Below, in pieces: positions 1-12,426 of a DNA stretch of 64,000 nt (position 1 is its first letter; each line of letters starts with the position of its first letter). Source of the stretch: Pseudomonadota bacterium (GTDB taxonomy: Bacteria; Pseudomonadota; Alphaproteobacteria; Sphingomonadales; Sphingomonadaceae); NCBI GenBank assembly GCA_023389105.1, contig JAEWEY010000011.1, positions 1 through 64,000 on the forward strand, read 5' to 3'. The position numbers and the translations under genes were made by a program. The notes under the pieces were generated by a model. The model was not told where the DNA came from and searched no databases. It saw only the letters and a program-made list of their open reading frames with translations.

Positions 1-495
1 GTATTCCTCTTCCGAGAGGAGCTGGTGCTCCTTCAGCGCGGTGAGGCCGGGTTCCGTGACGATGTAGTTCTCGAAATAGAGGACGCGCTCGATGTCCTTC
101 AGGGTCATGTCGAGCAGCGTGCCGATGAGGCTCGGCAGCGACTTCAGGAACCAGATATGGGCGACGGGCGCGGCGAGCTCGATATGGCCCATGCGCTCCC
201 GACGCACGCGCGAAAGGGTGACCTCCACGCCGCACTTCTCGCAGATGACGCCCTTGTACTTCATGCGCTTGTACTTGCCGCACAGGCACTCGTAGTCCTT
301 GATCGGGCCGAAGATGCGCGCGCAGAACAGGCCGTCACGCTCGGGCTTGAACGTGCGGTAGTTGATCGTTTCCGGCTTCTTGATCTCGCCGAAGGACCAG
401 CTGCGGATCTTGTCCGGCGACGCAATGCCGATCTTGATCTCGTCGAAGGTCTCCGGCTTGGCCACCGGGTTCGCGAAGTTGGTCAGTTCGTTCAT
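1..495 (-). CDS. rpoC: RNA polymerase subunit beta' (N-terminal part, cut by window edge)
   Basis: Encodes the first 165 residues of the beta' subunit, which with beta forms the RNA polymerase active-site cleft. The protein begins MNELTNFANPVAKPETFDEI. It carries the N-terminal zinc-binding module with Cys70, Cys72, Cys85 and Cys88 (CLCG ... CEKCGVE), followed by the usual RRERMGHIELAAPVAHIW segment. The ATG is at 493-495, preceded on the minus strand by GGAGCAAGAC, a reasonable ribosome site. It lies 52 nt downstream of rpoB on the same strand, so the two are almost certainly cotranscribed. The gene runs off the left edge. Confidence 0.98.
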   Translation of the reverse strand, partial: MNELTNFANPVAKPETFDEIKIGIASPDKIRSWSFGEIKKPETINYRTFKPERDGLFCARIFGPIKDYECLCGKYKRMKYKGVICEKCGVEVTLSRVRRERMGHIELAAPVAHIWFLKSLPSLIGTLLDMTLKDIERVLYFENYIVTEPGLTALKEHQLLSEEEY

Positions 496-508
496 GTCTT
501 GCTCCTGA

Positions 509-530
509 CCCCTCCCGCGCAGGGGAGGGG
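509..530 (-). other. Hairpin in the rpoB-rpoC gap
   Basis: The 52-nt gap contains an 8-bp inverted repeat (509-516 and 523-530, arm CCCCTCCC) with a 6-nt loop. It has no T-run on the minus strand, so it is unlikely to terminate transcription. It ends 14 nt before the rpoC ATG and could affect mRNA processing or rpoC translation; that role is a guess. Confidence 0.4.
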
Positions 531-547
531 TTGGGTGATGTGTTCAG

Positions 548-4720
<4,173 letters not shown>

Positions 4721-5088
4721 GTGCTTCCCTGCGCTATGGTGAAGACGCGCAGAACGAGCGCCCCCACCGAGATTCCCGGCTGCAGCCGGGATGATTGTTG
4801 GAGCGCTGCCCCGCTACCCTCTCCAATGCGTTCGGTCCGTGCGCCGTTTCGGACCCTGTCCCGGAGAGGACGGGAAAAGCCCCGAGGCGCACGTCACCGT
4901 GCGGCGGAGCCGTCTATTTGTTGGATGAGGCCGATATAATCCTATTTCGGCGCTTGTGAAGGGGTACGCGCAGTAATTCTTCAGGGGCGGCCCCTCTCGA
5001 CAGAACGTCAGATAACCCGGCCCAAATCATTAACATCCGTATATTTCTGGGCGTCCTCTTGTTGTATGAGGTGCGCGAAGGGGCGCGG
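4721..5088. other. Divergent intergenic region: rpoB leader and regulator upstream region
   Basis: A 368-nt gene-free stretch between rpoB (minus) and the regulator gene (plus). Besides the candidate rpoB promoter it contains a perfect 16-nt palindrome, CCCGGCTGCAGCCGGG at 4775-4790, inside the predicted rpoB leader, and a smaller inverted repeat AGGGGC-G-GCCCCT near 4982-4994. I see no small ORF with a convincing ribosome site and no RNA gene. Confidence 0.5.
4933..4960 (-). promoter_or_regulatory. Candidate sigma-70 promoter of rpoBC
   Basis: On the minus strand TTCACA (4955-4960, five of six matches to TTGACA) is followed after 16 nt by TATATC (4933-4938, four of six matches to TATAAT). 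Transcription would start near 4926, giving a leader of about 205 nt before the rpoB ATG. Chosen by eye. The need for a promoter here follows from the separation of rpoB from rplL. Confidence 0.4.
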
Positions 5089-7665
5089 ATGACTGCTTGG
5101 GGGCAAACCAGGGTCAGCGAAGCCACGGCGGTGCCGTGCGCGGACCTGCGCTGTTGGGGTGATTTTGGCCTTACCGACCCTGCGTCGGTAGTCGATTTGA
5201 AGCCTCGCGGACGAAAGGCGAGGGCGCTGCTTGCCTATCTCGCATTTCATCCTGGAAAGCCGGTGAGCCGGGAGCGGCTGACCGGTTTGCTGTGGGGTGA
5301 CCGGGGAGAGGAGCAGGCCCGCGCCAGCCTGCGCCAGGCGATCCTGGAATTAAAGCCGTTATCCGGCCCGGATCGCGCGGCGATCGTCGTTGAGCGCGAC
5401 CATTTGTTGTTGCGGTCGGGGTCAATCTCGACCGATATCGATCGCCTGCGCCAGGCCTTCGAAGCCGGCGATTACGCGGAGCTTTCGGCGTTGATTCCCG
5501 AGAGGGACGAGCGTTTGTTCGCAAACCTCGAGGGCCTCGATGAGGCTTTCGACGACTGGCTTTTGCTGGAACGAGCGCGGCAGACCGACGCACTCATCAC
5601 CCTGATCGCGGACGCGTCGGCCGCGGCGCTTTCGCAAGGTCAGGTGCGCGCGGCCCGGGTCCTTCACGCTCGACGGTGCGAGTTCGATCCAGCAGCAGAG
5701 AGCCTAGTTGCCACGCCGCCGGAAACGTCACCGTCAGCACCGCCGGTGCCATCAGCCCCTCTAGCGGCGGTACAACCCCTCCGATTGTCACGGCGTTGGC
5801 CAATCGTCGCCGTCGCTTTCGCATGCCTCATGGCAGCGGCGCTGGGGCTTTGGATTATGCGCCCGCGCGGTGATGGCGGGGTGCCAACGGTGGCAGTGCT
5901 GCCGTTCACTGGTGTTGCAGCGGAGAACAGTTCGTTTGCCTACGGACTCTCCGAAGAGATTACCTCCCAGCTTGCGCGCCAGCAGGGATTGCGGGTTGCG
6001 GGCAGGGCGTCCGCCGCACAATTGCGAGCCCAGAACGCCGATCTTCGTCAGATCGGCCGCCGGCTTCATGTCGGCTACGTCCTCGAGGGAAGCGTTCGGT
6101 CGGTCGGCGATCGAGTCCGCGTTAATGTCGCTCTGACGAAGACGTCTGATGGAATGCAGTTTTGGTCGGAGGCCTTCGACGGCACTTTGGATGACATCCT
6201 CGCGATCCAATACCGGATCGGTGCCAATGTCGCGAAGGCGCTGACACAAAGGCTCGTCAGCAATCGGATCCCGACGGGCGCCTTGGCGACCAACGGTCAG
6301 GTTTACAGCCTGTACCTGACCGCCCGTGGACTGATCCGGGAACGTAACCCTGAAGCCTGGGTTCGGGCCCGTACCCTTCTCGAACGCGCGGTGAAGCTGG
6401 ATCCCAACTTCGCTCCTGGCTGGTCGAGCCTCGCACAGGCGGAATACCCCGGCGACAATTCCCCGAATGCGGCAGCGGCGCTCCGGCAGGCCACCGCGCA
6501 TGCCGAGCGGGCGCTCGAACTCGCTCCCGATCTTGCGGAAGCGCACGGCGTGCTTGGCATGATCCGCGGCTTCGATGATCCGGTCGGCGCGCAGCATATC
6601 AAGCGGGCTGCGGAGCTCGATCCCAACAACGCCGAGTATCAATATTGGCTCGGGAATGTGTACGCGGAGCAGGCCGATTTCAGGCCGATGCTGGATGCCT
6701 ATCGTCGATCCTTTGCAATCGACCCCCTGTTCACCCGGTCGCACGAATATCTGGTGATGGCGACCTGGAGCATGGGTTACCAGGATGAGGCTCGCGCCAT
6801 CGTTCGGCAGGTGGAAAGCGACGGTAGCGCTGCGCAGGCGCACGAAATCCGGGCTATCTTTGCACGGGCGAGAGGCGACCTGTCCGAAGCTGCCAAGGAG
6901 TATCGCCTCGCTCGCAACGTCGCCTCCGATGCCGGCCGCCGGGCGTCGCTGGACTGGCGCCGCGGCATGCTGCTTGAGCAGCTAAGGTTGTTCGACGCGT
7001 CTTACGCGCTTCGCCGGCAGGCGGGGGAGAAGCTGCCGCCCGCCTGGACTGATCCCTACGTGACCATCATGACCGGCAGTCTTCCCAGCGGTGGCGACTT
7101 CCAGAAGCGCAACCGGAATATTGCTTACTCCTGGCGAGACCTCGGCTTCGTCGGTCGAGCGGCCAAGCAACTCATCAACTCCGGACGCGCGCGGGAGGTG
7201 GCGGCCGAGTATGACCATGGCGGCGTCCTGCAAATCTCATCCTCCGCGCCCAAGATGAGTTCCCGCTTTTTTGAAGACGGCCCCGTCGTTGCGGCGTCCC
7301 TTCGCAGCGTTGGCCGCAAGCAAGAGGCGGATCGTCTGCTCAGCCGTCTGGATCGGGAGATTGCTGTGGCCCAGCGCCAGAGCGGAGGTCGGGTACCCGC
7401 TCGTTTCCTGGCCGCTGCCGCCGGCACATGGGCAATGCAGGGCAAATCTCGTTTGGCATTGTCCGCGTTGGAAAAAGCACGCGGCCTTGGCTGGGACTAT
7501 GTCTCCGACATGGATGACTCGTCGCTGCCCGACATTGGCGATGAGCCGGCCTTTCGATCGCTCCGCCGGCAACCTCGTTTTGAAGCTTTGCGCGCCAGCC
7601 TAAATGCAGAGTTGGCGCGCGAGCGGCGCGAGACCGTCGCAAACGGGAGTGCCGCGACGAATTAA
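5089..7665 (+). CDS. Membrane-anchored winged-helix/TPR transcriptional regulator
   Basis: 858 residues. Residues about 15-100 resemble an OmpR/SARP-type winged helix followed by a BTAD-like helical region to about 200. A single membrane helix (IVAVAFACLMAAALGLWIM) lies near 237-258. After it comes a TolB/FlgO-like domain (TVAVLPFTG ... YGLSEEITSQLARQ) at about 264-380, then a long TPR-rich region to the C-terminus. This is a CadC-like layout: cytoplasmic DNA binding joined to a periplasmic sensor or scaffold. I chose the ATG at 5089 because GAAGGGG lies 6-8 nt upstream; a TTG at 5059 would add 10 residues. It is divergent from rpoB. Targets and signal are unknown. Confidence 0.8.
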   Translation: MTAWGQTRVSEATAVPCADLRCWGDFGLTDPASVVDLKPRGRKARALLAYLAFHPGKPVSRERLTGLLWGDRGEEQARASLRQAILELKPLSGPDRAAIVVERDHLLLRSGSISTDIDRLRQAFEAGDYAELSALIPERDERLFANLEGLDEAFDDWLLLERARQTDALITLIADASAAALSQGQVRAARVLHARRCEFDPAAESLVATPPETSPSAPPVPSAPLAAVQPLRLSRRWPIVAVAFACLMAAALGLWIMRPRGDGGVPTVAVLPFTGVAAENSSFAYGLSEEITSQLARQQGLRVAGRASAAQLRAQNADLRQIGRRLHVGYVLEGSVRSVGDRVRVNVALTKTSDGMQFWSEAFDGTLDDILAIQYRIGANVAKALTQRLVSNRIPTGALATNGQVYSLYLTARGLIRERNPEAWVRARTLLERAVKLDPNFAPGWSSLAQAEYPGDNSPNAAAALRQATAHAERALELAPDLAEAHGVLGMIRGFDDPVGAQHIKRAAELDPNNAEYQYWLGNVYAEQADFRPMLDAYRRSFAIDPLFTRSHEYLVMATWSMGYQDEARAIVRQVESDGSAAQAHEIRAIFARARGDLSEAAKEYRLARNVASDAGRRASLDWRRGMLLEQLRLFDASYALRRQAGEKLPPAWTDPYVTIMTGSLPSGGDFQKRNRNIAYSWRDLGFVGRAAKQLINSGRAREVAAEYDHGGVLQISSSAPKMSSRFFEDGPVVAASLRSVGRKQEADRLLSRLDREIAVAQRQSGGRVPARFLAAAAGTWAMQGKSRLALSALEKARGLGWDYVSDMDDSSLPDIGDEPAFRSLRRQPRFEALRASLNAELARERRETVANGSAATN

Positions 7666-7766
7666 CGATCCTTTAACGCTGTTCTCACGCTCGCGCTGAC
7701 GCCATGCGCGCAAAGCGGCCCGGCACCCCCAAGGGCACCTCGCCCGGGGCAACGGGAGGTTCGTGT

Positions 7767-9155
7767 ATGAAAAGGCTGCTTTCATCCGCCGCAATCGCGA
7801 TCGCCGCAACCAGCCTGCTGAGCGCAACGGCGACCCAGGCCAACATCACCAACATCAATGCCTCGAGCAATCCGGTACTGTATTGGAATACGTTCGTGCT
7901 GACGCTGCCAGGATCGCCTCCGGCGCAATCGCGGGCGGCGGCGATGATCAACATCGCGATGCACGATGCCGCAAACGCCGCACTGGGCAGTCCTGACAAA
8001 ACTTACCTGACCGGTGTTTCGAGCAGCATCGGCGACCCGAATGTCGCCGTCGCGCAGGCGGCGCATGACATGCTCGTCAGCCTCAACAGCAGCAATGCCG
8101 CGGCCGTCCAATCCTACGACAATGCGCTGACGAGCTACTTGGCTACGATCCCCAATACTGCCGCAAAGACAAACGCCATCGCCACCGGAGCGGCGTACGC
8201 GTCGCAAATGCTCGCCGTTCGCAGCAACGATGGTTCGGCGACCGCAGGCTTCCCCGCCACGCCCTACACCCCGGGCTCGAACCCTGGCGACTGGAACCCA
8301 ACGCCGCCGCCGCCGGGAGGTTCGGCTAATCCTGCTTTGCCTGGGTGGGGTCAGGTCACGGAATTTCTAATCGGGAACAGCGACAACTTCGTGCCCGGCG
8401 CTCCGCCGGCGCTCAACAGCGCAGCTTACACTGCCGCCTATAACGAAGTGAAACTGATCGGCGCGGCCGGTGCGCCATTGAATGTCCGATCGCTCGACCA
8501 GACCAATGCGGCAAACTGGTGGAATGCCGCAACGGGTACCACCTGGCTGCAGTTCGGCCTGGACGTCGCCGAAGCGAAGAATCTTTCCACGCTGGACAAT
8601 TCGGCGCTGTTCGCGACGCTGACCTCGGCACTTGCCGACGCCTTCATCGTCGGCTTCGACACGAAATACACCTACAATTTCTGGCGGCCGATCACCGCGA
8701 TCCGCGCTGGGGACACTGACGGCAATCCCCTGACCGCCGGCGACACGACTTGGAACTCGCTGTTCCCCGCGCCAGAGCACCCTTCGTATCTATCGACGCA
8801 TTCAATCGCGTCGGGCGCCGCATCGACGGTGCTCGCCGCGTGGTTTGGCAACCAGCCGTTTGGCGGAAATCAATTCTGCGAAACGCTGATCAATACCAAC
8901 AGGTGTTACACCAGCTTCTCAGGAATGGCCGAGGAGGGGTCCATGAGCCGCGTCTGGGGCGGGATACATTTCTCGTTCGACACTGCGGCGGGCCTGGCTG
9001 CCGGGCGGAGCGTCGGCTCGTTCATCGTGAGCCAAAACGCTTTCGGCGCGGTGCCCGAACCTTCCACCTGGACGATGTTGCTGGTCGGTTTCGCCGCGAT
9101 TGGACTGCGCCAGCGCCGTCGCCGTCTGCAGGGCGCTATTGCTCAACTTGCTTGA
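7767..9155 (+). CDS. PEP-CTERM vanadium haloperoxidase/PAP2-like protein
   Basis: 462 residues with a signal peptide (MKRLLSSAAIAIAATSLL ... TQA). The three active-site blocks of the vanadium chloroperoxidase/acid phosphatase superfamily are visible: KYTYNFWRP (K-x6-RP), EHPSYLSTHS (position of PSGH) and SRVWGGIHFSFD (SR-x5-H-x3-D). The C-terminus is a PEP-CTERM sorting signal: VPEPSTWTM, a hydrophobic helix, then an arginine tail. It is therefore probably exported and processed by an exosortase not found in this window. The start has GGGAGG seven nt upstream (7754-7759). Whether it is a haloperoxidase or a phosphatase cannot be told by eye. Confidence 0.85.
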   Translation: MKRLLSSAAIAIAATSLLSATATQANITNINASSNPVLYWNTFVLTLPGSPPAQSRAAAMINIAMHDAANAALGSPDKTYLTGVSSSIGDPNVAVAQAAHDMLVSLNSSNAAAVQSYDNALTSYLATIPNTAAKTNAIATGAAYASQMLAVRSNDGSATAGFPATPYTPGSNPGDWNPTPPPPGGSANPALPGWGQVTEFLIGNSDNFVPGAPPALNSAAYTAAYNEVKLIGAAGAPLNVRSLDQTNAANWWNAATGTTWLQFGLDVAEAKNLSTLDNSALFATLTSALADAFIVGFDTKYTYNFWRPITAIRAGDTDGNPLTAGDTTWNSLFPAPEHPSYLSTHSIASGAASTVLAAWFGNQPFGGNQFCETLINTNRCYTSFSGMAEEGSMSRVWGGIHFSFDTAAGLAAGRSVGSFIVSQNAFGAVPEPSTWTMLLVGFAAIGLRQRRRRLQGAIAQLA

Positions 9156-9168
9156 GGGGCAAAGCAAA

Positions 9169-9192
9169 GGGGGCGCCCGCAAGGACGCCCCC
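9169..9192. terminator. Bidirectional hairpin between convergent genes
   Basis: Inverted repeat GGGGGCG (9169-9175) with CGCCCCC (9186-9192), loop of 10 nt, placed between the stop codons of the haloperoxidase-like gene and the TonB receptor gene. There is no long T-run on either side, so termination strength is uncertain. Confidence 0.5.
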
Positions 9193-9217
9193 AATTCTTC
9201 GCGCTAACCGCGGACGC

Positions 9218-11674
9218 TTAGAAGTTAAACGCTCCTGACAGCCAGACCTGGCGCGGGTTGCCGTAGAACTGCGTCGCAACGCCGGTCTTGCCGAGCGTTG
9301 GAACCGGCAACCCGTTGACCGTGGTAAGGGCGCCGGTGATCGCGCTTCCGGCCAGATAGCTATACCCCGACACGACGTACTTCTTGTTCGTCAGGTTCTT
9401 GCCGTGAAGGCCGAGCTCGAACCGGTTACCCGTCGACCGCCACACGAGGTTCGCGTCCCAAAGCGCGAAGCCCGGCTGATCGAGGAATGGGCTCGCGATT
9501 TCGAACTGCTGACTGCCGCTGCGGTAGGACAAGGTCGTATTCGCATTCAGCCGGCCGCCGAACGCCGGCGTGTCGTAGTCGACCGAGCCGCTGAGCGTCC
9601 ACTTGGGGGTGTTCTGGATCTTCCGGTTCTTCGCCACATCGACCGGGCCCTGACCCGCGATGTTCGTGATGAACTGCTTGTACTTGCCGTCCAGGTATCC
9701 AAGCGTTCCTGCCAGCGACAGGCGGTCGCCTGCTGTCGCAAGATCGTTGGCAAGGCGAGCATTCGCCTCAACCTCCACACCGCGCATCCGCGCCTTGCCG
9801 GCGTTGGTCGTGATGCCGCAGAAGCCCGGCACGAACGCCGTTCCGACCTGCGTCAGGCAGGCCTGCGAACCCGGCACCTGAACGTCCTTGTACTCCGCGT
9901 CGAACACCGCAGTTGCGAGCTGTAGCCGACGATTGAACAGCGACGCTTTCCAGCCGAGTTCGTAGCTATCGACCTTCTCCGGATCGAACGCCATGAAATC
10001 GTAGATCGCCTGCGGCGTCTGCGACGGCGCGTTGGTGCTGTTGCCGCGCGGGTCGAAACCGCCGCCCTTGAAGCCCTTCGAATAGCTTACGTAGATATTG
10101 TGATTGGGCGTCGGCTTGAAGTTGACCGAAGCGCGCGGCGTGAACGCCTTGTCGGTGCGCTTGCCATCGAAGTTGGACAGCGTCGCGACCGGTGTGCCGA
10201 CGCCATAGCCGGACGATCCGCCGAGGCCAGGCTGACCACCATTGAGGAAGTTCTTCTTGGTGATGATCGCGTGGCGCTTGTCATTGGTGTAGCGACCGCC
10301 GATCGAAGCCGACCATTGCGGGGTGAAGTCGTAGGTCAAGTCGCCGAAGATCGCCCAGGTCTTGGTCCGGACGTCGCCAGTCGTCCCCTGCGTGAACCCG
10401 GGGAGCGTCGTGTAGAGGCGGACGTCGAAAATGTTCTCGGCTTTGGCGTTTAGATAATAGAAGCCTGCGACGCCCTGCAGCGGGCCTTTGTCGGCCACCA
10501 GCTGCAGTTCCTGGCTGAACTGCCTGTTCCGGTAGATCGCCGGGACGTCGACGTCGACGCGCGGAGTCGCGTCGAAATCGATCGGCGTGTAGTTCACATC
10601 CTTGCGATAGGCCGTGATGTTCCGGAACTTCAGCCAGTCGGACAAGGCGATTTCGCCCCAGATGGAGCCGCCCCAGGCGCGCACCTTCTGCTTGGGATCG
10701 TTGAGCCCGCCCTGCGTGTCGAACACATTATTGAGGACCGGGAAGCTTCCGGCCGCCGTGCCGCAGCCGCCGGCCGCGTTGGCGCAGAGGTTCGGGTAAT
10801 AGCGATGCCCGCCACGAGGGTTGCTGTCGTCCCAGGTCTTGTCGCCTGCAACGCGGACGAAGACGCCGTCGGAAGGCGCGAACTCGATCGTGCCGCGCGC
10901 GGCAAACACGTCCTTGTTGTAGTTGCGCAGCCCGTTGGTCAGGTTCTTGCCGAAACCGTGGTTGCTGAGCCGCGCCGCGGCTGCGCCGATGGCGAAGCCG
11001 CCGCCGAGGGGCGTCGACACCGAGGTTATGAGGTCTGCCTGTCGATATGTACCCAGGTTGCCGCGAACGCTCATGTGCGGGCCGTCCATCGGGATACGCC
11101 GCGTCACATATTTGATCGCGCCGCCAATGGTGTTGCGACCGTAGAGTGTGCCCTGCGGACCACGCAGCACCTCGATGCGCTCAACATCATAGATGTTCAG
11201 CACCGCCGCCTGGGGACGATTGAAATAAACATCATCAAGATAGAGGCCGACGCCTTGCTCGAATCCCGCGACGGGGTCCTGCTGGCCGATGCCGCGGATG
11301 AAGGGAGTGAGCGTGCTGTTCGTGCCCCGGCTGACTTCCAGCGTCACGTTTGGCGTCGTGTCGGCGATGTCGGTGATGTCGAGCGCGCCCTGGCGATTGA
11401 GCTGCTCACCCGAATAAGCGGTGACCGCGACCGGCACGTCGAGCAGCAATTCGTTGCGGCGGCGGGCGGTGACGACGATCTGCTGGTCACTGCCAGTGGC
11501 GGCTTGCGCCTGTGTTTCCAGGTCGTTCGTGGATGGCGTTGCAGTCGGTGCGGCAGGGGCAGCGGGCCCCGCCGGAACGGGCGGCGTCGCGTCCTGAGCG
11601 GCGGCTGGCGTGGTGCAAAAAGCCGCTGCGGCGACAGTGCCTAACAAAGCGGCGCGAACGGAAGTGACGCGCAT
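9218..11674 (-). CDS. TonB-dependent outer-membrane receptor
   Basis: 818 residues counted from MRVTSVRAALLGTVAAAAFC, a clear signal peptide ending near PAAAQD; the start has a GGGGGAG ribosome site. A TonB-box-like QQIVVTARRR is followed by the plug domain (DVPVAVTAYSGEQL ... YDVERIEVLRGPQGTLYGRN) and a 22-strand type barrel ending in Phe (GAFNF). Such receptors import scarce ligands such as siderophores or aromatic and plant-derived compounds. The ligand is unknown. The gene is divergent from a TetR regulator with operator-like repeats between them, so uptake is probably induced by the ligand. A longer reading to 12067 runs through the TetR gene and is rejected. Confidence 0.93.
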   Translation of the reverse strand: MRVTSVRAALLGTVAAAAFCTTPAAAQDATPPVPAGPAAPAAPTATPSTNDLETQAQAATGSDQQIVVTARRRNELLLDVPVAVTAYSGEQLNRQGALDITDIADTTPNVTLEVSRGTNSTLTPFIRGIGQQDPVAGFEQGVGLYLDDVYFNRPQAAVLNIYDVERIEVLRGPQGTLYGRNTIGGAIKYVTRRIPMDGPHMSVRGNLGTYRQADLITSVSTPLGGGFAIGAAAARLSNHGFGKNLTNGLRNYNKDVFAARGTIEFAPSDGVFVRVAGDKTWDDSNPRGGHRYYPNLCANAAGGCGTAAGSFPVLNNVFDTQGGLNDPKQKVRAWGGSIWGEIALSDWLKFRNITAYRKDVNYTPIDFDATPRVDVDVPAIYRNRQFSQELQLVADKGPLQGVAGFYYLNAKAENIFDVRLYTTLPGFTQGTTGDVRTKTWAIFGDLTYDFTPQWSASIGGRYTNDKRHAIITKKNFLNGGQPGLGGSSGYGVGTPVATLSNFDGKRTDKAFTPRASVNFKPTPNHNIYVSYSKGFKGGGFDPRGNSTNAPSQTPQAIYDFMAFDPEKVDSYELGWKASLFNRRLQLATAVFDAEYKDVQVPGSQACLTQVGTAFVPGFCGITTNAGKARMRGVEVEANARLANDLATAGDRLSLAGTLGYLDGKYKQFITNIAGQGPVDVAKNRKIQNTPKWTLSGSVDYDTPAFGGRLNANTTLSYRSGSQQFEIASPFLDQPGFALWDANLVWRSTGNRFELGLHGKNLTNKKYVVSGYSYLAGSAITGALTTVNGLPVPTLGKTGVATQFYGNPRQVWLSGAFNF

Positions 11675-11726
11675 TCTCGGTTTCTCCCCCTTGCAGGCAC
11701 GTGGTTGCGCCTGAAGCAATTCCGAT

Positions 11727-11755
11727 GGCATAATGAAACATGAACCGTGTTTCAA
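11727..11755 (-). promoter_or_regulatory. Candidate promoter of the TonB receptor gene
   Basis: On the minus strand TTGAAA (11750-11755, five of six to consensus) and TATGCC (11727-11732) are separated by 17 nt. The operator-like palindrome at 11734-11754 lies between and over these elements, the position expected for a repressor site. Confidence 0.4.
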
Positions 11756-11772
11756 CTTGTGATTAAACACGG
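11734..11772. promoter_or_regulatory. Two overlapping operator-like inverted repeats
   Basis: First repeat: TGAAACA (11734-11740), 7-nt spacer, TGTTTCA (11748-11754). Second repeat: CCGTGTTT (11745-11752), 12-nt spacer, AAACACGG (11765-11772). They share the GTGTTT core and lie between the divergent receptor and tetR start codons. By position these are the likely binding sites of the adjacent TetR protein. Confidence 0.55.
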
Positions 11773-11790
11773 CGGCGTTAGGGGAGCCGA

Positions 11791-12426
11791 ATGGGGGCAG
11801 AGGGTGACAGTGCGCTGCTTGGCGCGACGGGTGCGGCCAAGGCTCCACGGACCGCTCGCGGTCAGCGCACGATGCGCAAGATCCTGGATGCGGCACGTGA
11901 GGAGTTCGGCGAGCGCGGCTATGCCGAAAGCTCGATCGTTGGGATAACCCAGCGCGCCGGCGTCGCGCTCGGCACCTTTTACACCTACTTCGATTCCAAG
12001 GAGGCGCTGTTCCAGGCCCTCGTCCGCGACATGTCCAATCAAGTCCGCGACAATGTCGGTCCGGCACTATCAGGAGCGGTCGACGGCCTGGATGGCGAGC
12101 GACGGGCGCTCGAGGCCTTTCTGCAGTTCGCGCGCAAGCATCGCGACATCTACCGGATCATCGATGAATCGGAATTCGTCGAGCCAACCGTGTATCGCGA
12201 GCATTATGAAACGACGGCGGTCCGCATTGCGGCGCGTCTGGCGGCTGCCCGCGGACGCGGCGAGATTGACCGGGGCCTGACCGATGCGGATCTGGACGTG
12301 ATCGCCTGGGGAATGATGGGCGCGAACGTCTTTCTCGGTCTTCGGTTCGCCGTTTGGGACGAGAGCGATGCGGCGAGTGTCGCCAATGCAATGAACCGCG
12401 TGTGGCGGCAGGGGATGAATGGATGA
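11791..12426 (+). CDS. TetR/AcrR family transcriptional regulator
   Basis: 211 residues. A TetR helix-turn-helix occupies about residues 25-75 (MRKILDAAREEFGERGYAES, then GVALGTFYTYFDSKEALF); the remaining residues form the ligand-binding domain. GGGGAG lies just before the ATG. The stop overlaps the hydrolase start by 4 nt (ATGA), so the two are coupled. It is divergent from the TonB receptor with palindromes between. Most likely it represses the receptor and its own operon until an inducer binds; the inducer is not known. Confidence 0.92.
   Translation: MGAEGDSALLGATGAAKAPRTARGQRTMRKILDAAREEFGERGYAESSIVGITQRAGVALGTFYTYFDSKEALFQALVRDMSNQVRDNVGPALSGAVDGLDGERRALEAFLQFARKHRDIYRIIDESEFVEPTVYREHYETTAVRIAARLAAARGRGEIDRGLTDADLDVIAWGMMGANVFLGLRFAVWDESDAASVANAMNRVWRQGMNG

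Noticed and set aside
5788..6843. 351-codon minus-strand ORF opposite the TPR regulator
   Set aside because: It overlaps the regulator in antisense, lacks a ribosome site and has no recognisable domain.
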